DNA from: Pezizomycotina sp. ARF18
Taxonomy: Eukaryota > Ascomycota
Length of the DNA: 64,000 bases
Reading direction: 5' to 3'
Assembly (NCBI GenBank): GCA_002224055.1
Contig: AZLU01000170.1
Location: 1 to 64,000, forward strand
In this document: positions 23,218 through 33,417 of the stretch, piece by piece
How positions within the stretch are numbered: position 1 is the stretch's first letter
Layout: every line of letters begins with the position of its first letter
Notes under the pieces: model-generated
Database searches by the model: none
Told to the model about the DNA's origin: nothing
What the model saw: the letters and a program-made list of their open reading frames with translations, nothing else
Position numbers and translations under genes: made by a program

Positions 23218-24072
23218 ATGGAGCTCTTCGCAGCCCGCAACGCATAGATCAAACTAGAGCAAAGAGCCGCGTCCGCAGCCCACACGCTCGAGCTCGAAAA
23301 GAGCGCATAAAGACGGAAGCCCGCGCCATAGAAACCTTTACGAAAATTAGCCGCTAAGGAGCTCAGAATGCACTCGAGCTCGAGCCACGAGAGCTTCGGA
23401 TTCCTATAGATAGTATGCTTAGGAGCCTCCTCCTCCTTATACTCCGCGTGCGGAGATTTTCCAGATGGAGCCTTGTTCGGATTCGCAGATGGGTATTGGT
23501 GGCGCTACTGCCTATAACGGAACTGCGGGATGGTAACTTTGGTGATGTGACTCTCGAGACGCTTGGCAATTCAAGCGAGCATTTCAACGCCCCTGGTTTA
23601 CTCTCCTGAACTTGGCCCATTTGCGCAAATGCAGACGGTGCTCCTAACGCTTTCTCTAACGGAAAATTGGAATTCGCGCCTGCAAAGTCGTACGAATCCG
23701 AACTTTTCTATTCCGGAGAACGCGCACTTGCAGCATTACCAGCTCCACAGCGCCCCGTTTGAGGCTATCCAGCCTTCTCATTTCTCCAGCGCTTATTTTT
23801 TACCATCACAACTTCCAAGCACGCCACGTTGTCACAACCAACTCGTTGACACAAGTTGCAAGCTCTGTCGAGAGCGCCTAAACCTAAGACCGAACCAAAC
23901 GGGTGTGAGGACCCTTTCCTCCACAGTTCCTCAGCGCCGCCATAGAAAGATAGAACCGCCGCTCCAGGGGAACGCGGAAGTGCTTGATATAGTTAACGTC
24001 AAAAAAAAGCTCCATCCGTTATGCATGACCCTACTCGAGGACTGTGACTTTTACTTCTTCGCAAATGAATAA
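23218..24072 (+). CDS. Hypothetical protein, frame broken
   Basis: ATG at 23218 (MELFAARNA) is followed in the same frame by a charged helical reading (IKLEQRAASAAHTLELEKSA, then KPLRKLAAKELRM) broken by three in-frame stops. Further coherent pieces in other frames are PRAEIFQMEPCSDSQMGIGG, NGKLEFAPAKSYESELFYSG and a C-terminal basic stretch with two Cys (DTSCKLCRERLNLRPN), stopping at 24072. No family is recognised. The frame is broken more than in the neighbours, and the early stops are substitutions rather than slips, so this may be a true pseudogene. Confidence 0.4.
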
Positions 24073-24162
24073 AAGAAACAAAGAAAGAAAAAAGAATCCC
24101 AACCTGCCATTATTCCCGGAAGAAAAAAAAAAAAAAAACTCGAATCAAACATCTTGAGTCCC

Positions 24163-25236
24163 TCAATCATCCCGTCCTAGCCGTGACCCCAACCTTTTTA
24201 CCACCAACGGCTCCGCGACCCTCATGAGTAGGCGACGGGGATTCGCAATTTCCTTGAACGGCACCGCCTCATCTTCCTTCCCTTTACCCTTCGAGTTCTC
24301 CATTGCCAATTCGGCCTCCAACAGCCCAAAACGCCCTCCCCCATCAAAACATCCACCCCAACCCCTATCTTCCTCCCCTTTTCCTTAACACACCCTCACA
24401 AACCTCCCAACAGCCCCAACTTCCTCCACCAACCTCTCCACAGCCGGCGGCAGCAGCGGAACCCACCCACCTCCCTCCCCAGAATATCCTTCAGCCAGCT
24501 CCCTCCTCCCTCCTCCTCATCGGTTTCGTAGTCCGTATTTTCTTCCGAGGGATCTATTCCGAAGCACAACTGCCCGATAACTTCACTGGTCCAAACTATC
24601 GGCGGAGGAGGAGGCGTCGGTTTCGGTGTAGGCGTTCCGCGTATGTACCGCGCGTAGAAGTCTTTCAAACGGTTAAACTTGAGCGTGACAACGAGCGAGC
24701 TCGGCGGTGGATCGTTGAAGAGCGGATAGCCGATGTCGTTGGGTATGGCTTTAGGGTCTTCCGTCACATTATTCCTCCTCTCGACTCTAGAATCCGCCGT
24801 GCGAACACGCGACGTCCTACTCCTGCCACTACTCCTACCCCGCGTCTCGCCCTCCACGACCCTTTTAACCTTCCTCGCACCAGTCGCGAACGACGGAACA
24901 GCGACCGGCGACGAACCCAACTCAGCCTCCTCGAAGCGTACCGCAGGACGACGCGACCGGCCGCTGCGGCGGGGTTCGGTGGTCGGCGGTCCGACTTCCA
25001 TCGACAGCGAACGCGTGGCATGCTTGGGCGTTTTAGGTTCGGGCGAGGAGTAAAGGGGTGCGGAGGCCTTCCGTTTCTTATTCTTGGTGGTGCGTGGTAG
25101 TGAGGAGGATGGGGACGCTTACGGGAGGAGGTAGGACGAGGCGGCGAGGAGGGAGGTGGAGGTCGTTTCGATTTTTTACGCTGGCTGGCGCGGAGGGTGC
25201 AGGGGACCTCGGATGCTTTTTGGTGTCGCAGGCCAT
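24163..25236 (-). CDS. Disordered basic protein, function unknown
   Basis: Start at 25236 (MACDTKKHPRSPAPSAPA). A Pro/Arg-rich part follows (KRPPPPSSPPRPTSSRKRP), then after a frame change RSGRSRRPAVRFEEAELGSS and TGARKVKRVVEGETRGRS. Next comes an ordered-looking part, SLVVTLKFNRLKDFYARYIR, then an acidic Glu/Asp/Gly stretch. After another frame change the C-terminus includes ENSKGKGKEDEAVPFKEIAN and stops at 24163. The strongly open plus-strand frames over the same bases are antisense shadows: they lack start context and have Arg-only composition. No domain is recognised; a nuclear role is only suggested by the basic clusters. Confidence 0.55.
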
Positions 25237-25429
25237 AGCGGATGGATGATGGAGCGGTTGTGGCGTCTGAAAGAGCAACAGAAAAGAGCTAAAGCGATAC
25301 TCGTACGATGGATGTGATACGCGCGCGGTTATGGCTATAAACAGATAAGAAAGCGATGAAAAGCACTCATTGAAGGGGGAAAAATGACGGTTGTGTATGC
25401 TTGCGATATGAAAAACGGAGGAAAGAAAT

Positions 25430-25480
25430 TTTTTTTATTTATTTTATTTTATTTTTATTTTTATTTATTTATTTATTTGG
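25430..25480. repeat. TTTTA/TTTA repeat tract
   Basis: T-rich tetra- and pentanucleotide units with interspersed A lie about 200 bases upstream of the minus-strand gene start. Confidence 0.75.
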
Positions 25481-26352
25481 TTGTTTTGCGAAATTGAGAG
25501 CAAAAAAGGAGCCTTCTAAGAAACGTTAAAAAAAAAAAAGAGAGATAGGAAATCCACTACTAAACGCTTAATGTACAAAAAAAAATAAAAATCGAGCGAT
25601 TATATGGGCGGGAGGTGGTGTCGACCGTAGAAAACTTTGAGGGGAAAATTTTTAAGCTCATCCGATCTTTTGTGAATATGTGGCGCCGAAAAAAGTCTTC
25701 ACGCGCCTTCGTTTAAAGATCTAGATGAGAAAGGAACACGACACCCTCCCCGTTGCCCGCAGCTCACCCCAGTGTCCCTCCCTACACGCCGGCTTCTTAG
25801 GGTTGAAAACTTGGGGGATAGTGAAGAAAAACGCTTGGGATCTCATTCTATCATATTTTATTTTTTTTACTTTTCATCATGATCCATATATGAGGAGTTT
25901 TGAACATTAGAATCTACCTTGCAAGACCTCAAGCGAACTAATGAAATGACTGCCATAATGTCTCTGTCGTAAGTATGCCAATCTCTGCAGTTCTCCCAAT
26001 GGCGAAACTCAAAAGCTTTAAATATCAGGGCCATGGAGTCGAAACCATCAGGCACTGTTATACACCTTTGTCTCTGTCGATTTCACTTTATGCTGAAAAA
26101 CTTTGGACGCCGCATTTGAAGCCGGCTTACCGAATTTTAGCGTGGAGGACTGAACAGCGACTCGGATACCGCTTGCGACGGTATCTGCAGAAAACGTAAG
26201 GAGACGAAGGGGCTACGTAGGCGACCTCCATGAAGAAGGGATAGCGGTAGGCATGTTATAGGGTTTACGGCAACTTCGGAGATCCATACATACGTGGGAT
26301 ATCGAACTCACTCGGACAGCGGAAAGATAGAATTTCTTGAATCTAGACTGAA
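25481..26352. other. Spacer, no gene seen
   Basis: Short frames only, for example 25725-25910 and 25975-26199 on the plus strand, without recognisable motifs. I do not call a gene here. Confidence 0.5.
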
Positions 26353-27248
26353 TTGTTCATCAAGGACGTGGAAGGGGACAACAAAATCGCCGCATCAGCG
26401 AATGAAATCAACGGCCTTCACGAAAGAGAACAATACCTAACGCGTATTGAGTTGCCGTTGCGCCCCGAAGCAACAGCGAACACGGATCCTGCATTCAGAT
26501 GGAGCAAGGGCAAGAAATCGAAAGGCTTCGCGATATACTTCAGCCGCGCGAGCGCCTTCAAGGTAAAATCGCCGCAAGAGAAACGGAGATGCGGCAACGA
26601 GAGGCGCCAGAATGGCCGCGCTAGCCAAGGAGATCAACGATCTGCACGAGGAGAACGACAGCCAACGCCATCGAAACGAAAGCGCCTGCGAGAGATTGCG
26701 GCCACCGTTTGCAAGATTGTTTACCCAAGTGAATTATTGAAAAGGTTGATGAAGGCGTAAGGGGGAAAGTCGGATACAGCAAGAGGTAAAGACCGAATCA
26801 GCCGCGAGTACGACTGCCGGAAGTCCCATCAACTAACGATAATACCATTTCTTAGGACGTGTCTCGCACATGGGTGATTTGGTCTATACCCAAGAATAGA
26901 ACATCGTCCGACTAGAGGGCGTGCACTTTCCACGTCGCAGTTGCAAGGTCCTACAGTGTAGCGAAGGTCGACCCCGACGAATATCGTGCTGAAAGGTTAC
27001 AATGGGATTATGTTGCGCGCCTGAAAGAACTTTGACACCGAGGCACCAGGCACCAAACGAAGCCCAAAAGAAGCCGACTGGACGGGACTTCTGCGGGAGA
27101 GCTGCAAAATCAACCGCAGCCAAACACCGGCTCCGCTCCCACGGGAACCCACACTCTGTCCGAAATAGCTCTTGGTCCTACTGCCGGTGGCTTACCCGAG
27201 ACTATCATTGAGCGTGTGAAGAAGCAGAAGCTTTGTCGTAGCACTTGA
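26353..27248 (+). CDS. Coiled-coil hypothetical protein
   Basis: Coherent pieces in several plus-strand frames build a helical, charged protein. They include an internal near-repeat of the type AAxAxEINxLHEx, first at about 26391 (ASANEINGLHEREQYLTR) and again at about 26614 (ALAKEINDLHEENDSQRHR). Between them lies a classic heptad-like stretch (EIERLRDILQPRERLQGK). Downstream readings are VDPDEYRAERLQWDYVARLK and ELQNQPQPNTGSAPTG, then LSEIALGPTAGGLPETIIER, with a stop at 27248. The 5' end is uncertain and no ATG is convincing. I do not recognise a family; a structural coiled coil is all that can be said. Confidence 0.4.
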
Positions 27249-27776
27249 TAGTGCTTCTTGAAGTTATGGGGCCGCCTCCGGGGTTTGCTACTGTTCCTGT
27301 TCCTCTGGGATTCAACAAGCTCCAGAACTCACAACCTCCAGCCTTCACCGGTTAAGCACCACATCTCGACCCAAGCCGACTCGGATGATCCGCATCGTAC
27401 GCAATAGACATCTCAGAATTACAATAAGAACAAGCACAAACGCAAATGAATTGAACAGGGTAACCAAAGATCATTGGCATTTTTATTGAAAAAAATTTTT
27501 AAAATAAATAAAAATAAAATAAAATTATAGCAAGTAGTAAATGCTTATGAAATGTTCAATTGACTAAATGCCGTAACAATAAAATGAATAAATAAATAAA
27601 ATCAATTTGTTTGCTTCTCTCACTAAACAATCTCAAATCTCCTTTCTTCTCACACTACAATTAAATAATCAACCCATCATCTCAACGTCCGACCTATCTT
27701 CTCCAGTATCCAGCAACCTGATCGATCCCATAATTCATCAAGCTCATAGCCGGACAGACAGTACTACCTCGTCATC

Positions 27777-28765
27777 ATGGATGTAACAAACCCCCCAATG
27801 CGCCGAACGGCACTCCTCAAGACGACTCGTCGTTCCTCGGGTTTCAAAGCTCCCTTCAGCTCCCTTCACCTTCGCCTCTCAACTTCGACCGACGAAGACG
27901 TCGATATGACAAACACCTCATTCGACGATAGCACCACCCGTACTCCATACAACTCGACCATGACCAGCTACAACAGCATGGCCCCGCTGGCGACCAGCAC
28001 CCCGCTCCCCACCGTCAACACCCCGGGCACGACCATGCTATCCACCCCTCCCGCCTTCTCCACCGCAACCGCACCCGCTCCCCCAACAGGTTCGTCCCAC
28101 CTCCTCAAAAAACCCAATGGAGCGCTTCTCGACTACCGTCCAAGCCCTCCTCGCGCCGGGAAGAAGGACTTACAGGCTATCTGGGACGCCGCGAGTATCG
28201 ACATTACCAAGCACAGTTTCCCGCCGACCAAGATGACGCCGAGGGATCAGCTTGTGCTTGTTGCGCCGAAGGTCAGGGTTGGCGGAGGAGGGTTGTTAGT
28301 GGGAGTAGTTATGCCGATGCTGGAGAAGAGGGGAGTGCGGATGATAGTGAGGGTGACGTTGTTGGTAAAGCTAAAGATACGAAGAGTAAGATTTCTGCGG
28401 AGCCGAAGGAGGACAAGCCGACTGCGCGCCCGAAGAAAACCCAGAAGCTCGCGGACCCAGAGTCCGACTTAGACGGGCAAACGCAGAAAAAGATCGACGA
28501 GCAGCTCAAGGAGGAAGTTCTCGCGCCGCAGATGAAGGTTGACGGCAGGGATGGTAATTACAAGCCGAAGGGTAAGAAGGATGGGAAGGTCAAGTTGGAT
28601 CACGGGACTAGGGCGAAGGCCAAGCAGACTACCATCGCTCCGCGCATCATTTTGAGGGTTAATGGGCCGCCGGATGCTAATCTGATGGGTAGTAATACGG
28701 CGCCGAAGGTTGAAGAGGGGATGAGCTTGAGGAGGAGGAAACTTCCGCCGCCGGTTTTGAAGTAA
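27777..28765 (+). CDS. Disordered Lys/Pro-rich protein, function unknown
   Basis: ATG at 27777 (MDVTNPPMRRTALLKTTRRS). A Ser/Thr/Pro-rich N-terminal half follows, with YNSTMTSYNSMAPLATSTP and a central conserved-looking part (KKDLQAIWDAASIDITKH). One frame change near 28280 leads to an acidic and then Lys-rich second half (EEGSADDSEGDVVGKAKD, then SDLDGQTQKKIDEQLKEE). The end is basic and ordered-looking (TRAKAKQTTIAPRIILRVNG) and stops at 28765. With only one frame change this is one of the better preserved genes of the disordered group. The alternation of acidic and basic blocks suggests a nuclear or chromatin-associated protein, but no domain is recognised. Confidence 0.65.
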
Positions 28766-30410
28766 GATGTGTTTTGTTTATAGGTAAGCCTTCGAGTTCT
28801 GTCAAGCCTACTTCGGATGTTTCCCCTCGCCTTTCTTCATGTATATTAATTAACATTTGCCGCTGCAGGTTTTTCAACCTTCTGATCAATATATTAAAAG
28901 CTCGCTTTCTGCGGTTTATCTAAGGGATTGGTTGGCACATAAGTCAATAATGGCGGTTCTACAGATAGTAAATATTCAGGAAATTACAGAAAGGTACGAG
29001 TAAAAAAACATCTCCTCATTCTCCTCCTGATGTTTTTGCTAGCAATAGCGCTAACTTGTCAAAATAGAATCATACTCATAAATAGCCAGACCGTTTTTTT
29101 ATCAATCAAGGAAATATGGAATTTTTAGTCTTATTGAAGGCTCGGAGGAATTATAATACAAAAATTGTGACGAGAACAGTTTTGTATCTTAGCTATAAAT
29201 CTTTCCGTAGGAGGAAATAACGGGATCATGATTCTAAAATGATAAATCGCAATCCTTAAAAATAAGTCCCGCATAGTCACGGCTTTATCAATCAGTAGAC
29301 GCATATCTCAAGGGTGCCCACTTTCTTAAATTTGTATCGGGGCCGCGTCAGTATCCGTTGGAACCACGTAGCGGGCGGAATATCAACGTGGTATTAAAGT
29401 TGCTAGAATAGCTACTCGAGATGGGGATTGTACAGACATCCTCGCCCTATAACTTGTGCTACGGGTTCTAGGCAGCGATGCTCCACGTTCCCGTGGACTA
29501 CTTGCTCGTTAGGGACACAAAATTTTTCTCGGCATTTACCGAGACTCCTCCATCGTGAGTACTAGCGAAACTGGAGAAGGCCGCGCAGGTAGCACTTATG
29601 CGAGACTATTATTATTGTCCTCAAACGTCTGTAAGGATCATCAGCCCTTGCGGGTCCACTTCTTTGATGGCTATGTACTACCAGGGTTTCCTTTACCTAC
29701 TCGACGTCTTCATGGCTCAAAATAGTACTCAGAAGTATAGATCGTGCTGGATCACCCGAGCATTGCCGAACTGTAAATCGATAGTTCTCGCGTTCTCTAA
29801 CCGGTAAGCTGTTGTGCTACGGTCCAACAGGTGGCAGAAGGGATGCACATCTACTTTTCGTATCGAACGTTCTCTGAGACACCTGAGTTACACAAACCCA
29901 ACGTTAGAATCAGCCATCGGGACGCCTGTACGACGACTGGCGGCGGTTTCCATGATCCCTTTTGCCTCTCTCGGTTTGTTTATTCCGACTTGGCTTCTCG
30001 AAAAACGTTAGTTTCCTCTGTTTCGAGCCTCGAAGTAGTGCGGTCCCGCTAACCGACTGGGATTGTAAACATGCACATCAACGAAAACCGGCAGTCAAGT
30101 CTCCGGCGTTACACAGAGACGTCGCAGCCAAGAAACTAACTTCCGTGTGGGTTGGCAACTGGAGGACCAAGTCGGTTAGCATGGAAAAATATTGCCTTTC
30201 CTAGATGCCGCTGCAGGATCGATATCTTGAAAGAAGGTCATATCTAGCAGGTCAAGCTTCTTTTGCGCCTTCTTCATCTCACGATATAGAAGTTGGAGCT
30301 ACATAGAAACAGCTAATTTTCTCAAGTAGCTACATCTCGTGTAACTGCTGCTTGATCAAGTGGATCTTTCAGCTCCTAACCCGTCTCACGAAAGGTTCAA
30401 TACTCATCTA
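28766..30410. other. Spacer with possible relic coding pieces at 29.3-30.2 kb
   Basis: Between 29330 and 30200 the plus strand has pieces that read like protein (VLAKLEKAAQVALMRDYY, SLMAMYYQGFLYLLDVFM, MHIYFSYRTFSETPELH) in changing frames and with several stops. I could not name a family or link them into one gene, so I report them only as possible remains. 28766-29300 holds nothing I can support. Confidence 0.3.
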
Positions 30411-30416
30411 TATAAA
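30411..30416 (+). promoter_or_regulatory. TATA box of the small Cys-rich secreted gene
   Basis: TATAAA lies 157 bases upstream of the ATG at 30573. The leader between them contains the 14-mer ATCAAAGACCACAA twice (30454-30467 and 30472-30485). Confidence 0.5.
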
Positions 30417-30572
30417 CCTCTAGTCATTCCCCGTCATCTGTATCATCACAAAGAATCAAAGACCACAAAACATCAAAGACCACAAGAGATTACACACAGC
30501 CATTCGCATTATACCCATCTCCTCTGATCTTCAAACAGCATCTATCATCCTCACGGCTATACAAAGTAAACA

Positions 30573-31000
30573 ATGAAGCTTACCACGCTCGTCCTTCCTT
30601 TCCTCGCTACCCTCGCAACGGCAAACCCAATCGCCGAACCAGCCCCCGAAGCTCTCGCCGAGCCCGCCGGTCCGGTCCGCTGCAACAACCCCAACGGCCG
30701 CAACTGGGACTGGCGCACCTGCTGCCCGCGCTCCTGGAACGACAAGTGTTGCGACCACAGCTGGAACAACAGCCGCTGCTGCGGTTTCTCGCCCCTTCGA
30801 CCGCCGCTGCCCCGCCGAGGTGCGGCCCGCGTGACCGCTGGGATTCCAGCTGCTGCGATAACAATCCCTTCGATAGCCGTTGCCCCGCGAAGTGCGGGAG
30901 GAATGACAGGTGGGATCCCCGCTGCTGCGATAATAGGAGCTTCTGGGATAGGAAGTGCTGCGGAAGGAAGGGGTTTAGGGATAATAGGTGCCCGCGCTAA
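30573..31000 (+). CDS. Small secreted Cys-rich repeat protein
   Basis: The start at 30573 gives a textbook signal peptide (MKLTTLVLPFLATLATA) and an acidic pro-like stretch, then a mature part built of short Cys-rich units. Each unit is of the type (N)RWDxxCCDNxxFxxxCC or similar, visible as NWDWRTCCPRSWNDKCCDHS, RDRWDSSCCDNNPFDSRC, NDRWDPRCCDNRSFWDRKCC and FRDNRCPR. The pattern continues across about two frame interruptions and ends in TAA at 31000. The length is about 140 residues and the charge is basic. Paired Cys and regular aromatic/acidic positions suggest repeated disulfide-bonded loops. Such proteins in fungi are often effectors or wall-associated antimicrobial-like proteins; that role is an inference. 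I do not recognise a named family. Confidence 0.7.
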
Positions 31001-31401
31001 GCTTATAGGCATAAGGGGCTTTTTTTTTCCCCCGCGTTGGAAACGCTGCTTCTGAAGAGAAAAATGTAAAGGATTATGGGAGAATCGTTCGTGGCGGAGT
31101 TAGCAAGGGGAGAATGGAAGAAACCGTATGCGAAGTTTAACAAGGAAGAAGAAAAAAAAAATTGTATTATTATTTTGTAGTTACTTGTGTATTATCTAGA
31201 CGTATTCTTCAGTATTATTTACCTGAGTACGTCTTGTATCCAGGTGCCTTCACAATGCGACGATAACACAGAAATTGGAACATAATATACAGCTATTAAG
31301 AATTCAAAAAGTACATTGCGGTGAATCAATCTATAAGGGGAACTATGGGTAAGGTAAAAGCTTGATTATGTGAAATAACACCTTGATATCAAAGCCACAA
31401 C

Positions 31402-32304
31402 TTAAAGCTGCGGCTTCGGGAAGTTATGGAACGCCCTCTTGGCCGGTGGCCTGGGCCACTCCGTACCGCCCGGGCTCATCCACCTGACCATCGTCCGAAG
31501 ATCAACGACTACGCAGTGGTCTTCGGTCGAGGTCGTTGCCAGCGCGTACGCCCTGTTCGCATTATTGCTGACAAATCTCGCGTTGAGTCCTTGCTCAAGG
31601 CTCGCCATCGCCATATAAGCGTAGTCTGTCTTCCGGATCGTCCCGTCGAGACCGAAGGCGTGGACTCGAGCCGCGTTTGTGGTTAGCCGAGAGGGACCGA
31701 CGGCCCTTAATAAAGGCGCCGCGCCGTTCACAGACTGTATAGCTGAAGGGAGGACTAATAGAAAAAGGAAAGGGGTGCTCCTGTTAAGAACCTTTTCATA
31801 CAAAATTACGAAAAACATTTTCTACGGAATCCTAGGTGTGAAGGAGCTTCGAACACGAAAGAGCATAGGGGGGGATAGGAAGTTCGCTTTACTCATAGAA
31901 ATGCATGTTCGGGGGTCATTCAGGTACGGCTGAGCCTCCATGCTGCAGCCCCTGAACAACTTCATACCCCAGTACGCGGCGGCGTAGGCACCGCCCTGTA
32001 GCCACAGCTTCTCGTTCCCGCCGCCGAGGTTATCGAAATCGTCCATCGTGCCCAATACCGTGTCCCCTGTGGCATTATATTCGAGGTCTTCGACGCAAGC
32101 GTCTGTCCATCGGCCTCCTTTGCCGCGTAGCGGGTCCTTGTAGTTCTGAGCACGCACAAACGTGTTCTCGAAGGGGACTATGTCCCAGAACAACACCGCG
32201 GCCGCGGCCGGATCCAGGGCCTCGTCCGCGTGCTCGCTGAGGATTTCTCTGCAGTTTATGGCCGCAGCGAGAGGAATTAAAGGAAGTACGTACAGTAGGC
32301 GCAT
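31402..32304 (-). CDS. Small secreted protein, new two-member family (member 1)
   Basis: Two exons read cleanly: 32304-31893 and 31754-31402, with a 138-base intron (GTAAAG...CTATTAG) joined in phase, giving 254 residues with no frame problem. The N-terminus is a signal peptide (MRLLYVLPLIPLAAA). Shared with member 2 are: LDPAAA; FxRAQN; a core with GGGNEKLWLQGGAYAAAYWG followed by an FRGCSMEAQ segment; the intron at the same place after an (I/S)SM/SI motif; HAFGLDGTIRKTDYAYM; a QGxxxRFVSxxxN segment; HCVVVDLR; and the closing FPKPQL. Four to five Cys suggest disulfides. I know no Pfam family for it. Because it is conserved as a pair in a block of secreted genes, an extracellular role is likely. 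Confidence 0.8.
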
Positions 32305-32454
32305 TTTGTTGGTTTTTTTCGTTATGCCGCCTAGATTACTCTCTCTCTCCAGAGGCCATATGTAAATATATAAGTCACGCGAGGTATATATACTATTTCT
32401 CTCGAGAATTAGAGGAAAATCTATAGGGCTAGTTTCATTTAAACCCTTCATCTA

Positions 32455-33417
32455 ATACTGGCTGGTAGCTTGAGAAAAGCCGTAGTAGGTAGGTTCAAAA
32501 GCAACCGGCAGGTAGAATAGCTCACTTCCTTCTAAGTCCCTCGAAGGCGAAGCGTTGAGGATAGCATTATCAGGCCAACTTGTGCAAATAAATTGGCTCG
32601 GAAGTCAGCAATTCACCCACGGTGACATTCTTCTTCAAAGATCCCCTATCGATAAACGGACATTCTCTCGTCTTAGCCTAAGGCGAAAAATACCATTAAT
32701 TTGGAATATACTTCGGAGACAAGGGGGGTGTAAACGCTAGTAATTTCTTCAAGGAAGTCTGACCTTCCGATTTAATTCTGTTTCGGAAGACTGACGACGA
32801 TAAGAGCTCTCCGAAGATATTATGGATGCGTTTTGGTAGATGGCTTGTCAGGGAGTTTGGAAATTACATTTCAATAATCAGCCTTAACCGCGACTACAGG
32901 TGCGCATGAGCGAACAGCCGAATACTCCTTTCAATTGGTTGTCTTAACCCGATGCTGGCTTATCACCTATCCTTGTTGTCACGATCCAAGAGCTTTTTTC
33001 ATTGAGGACTCGCACTTAGTTACTCCGAGTCCGACTATTCATGGTTAGCAGACTAGTATCGTGGACTATGTCTACTGTCTACGAGTATACTTCCGAGTTC
33101 TGTACCCTGAGCGACAAGGAGCTCTGGACTTATCATATGAGGAATTTACGAAGTCGGCTCAGGCTCTCGACTGCTCAACCGCTCAGTCAGTCTATCGGAA
33201 GTAGTTTTCTCATCACGGAACGTAGCTCAGCCATTTTTTCCATCTCGGGGTTAATAGAATTCATGCCGGTGACCCACAGAAATCATAATGTGCGCAATAC
33301 AAATTTTACAGTCTATTAAAACAAATATCTAATTACAAAACACCTATACTGCGTCGACATATCCTGAGACCAATTGAGAAATGAGAAGCAGGTAGTGCTC
33401 TCAATCCGACCTATTCC
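32455..33417. other. Spacer, no gene seen
   Basis: No motif-bearing frame. Open plus-strand stretches at 32555-32740 and 33041-33319 look random. Confidence 0.6.

Noticed and set aside
24303-25100. 265-codon plus-strand open frame
   Set aside because: Antisense to the disordered gene on the minus strand; Arg/Pro-only composition, and the minus-strand readings make better protein with a start, an acidic stretch and a stop.
17033-28765. Gene cluster for a secondary metabolite
   Set aside because: No synthase, transporter, oxidase or tailoring enzyme motif was seen; the genes are disordered proteins.
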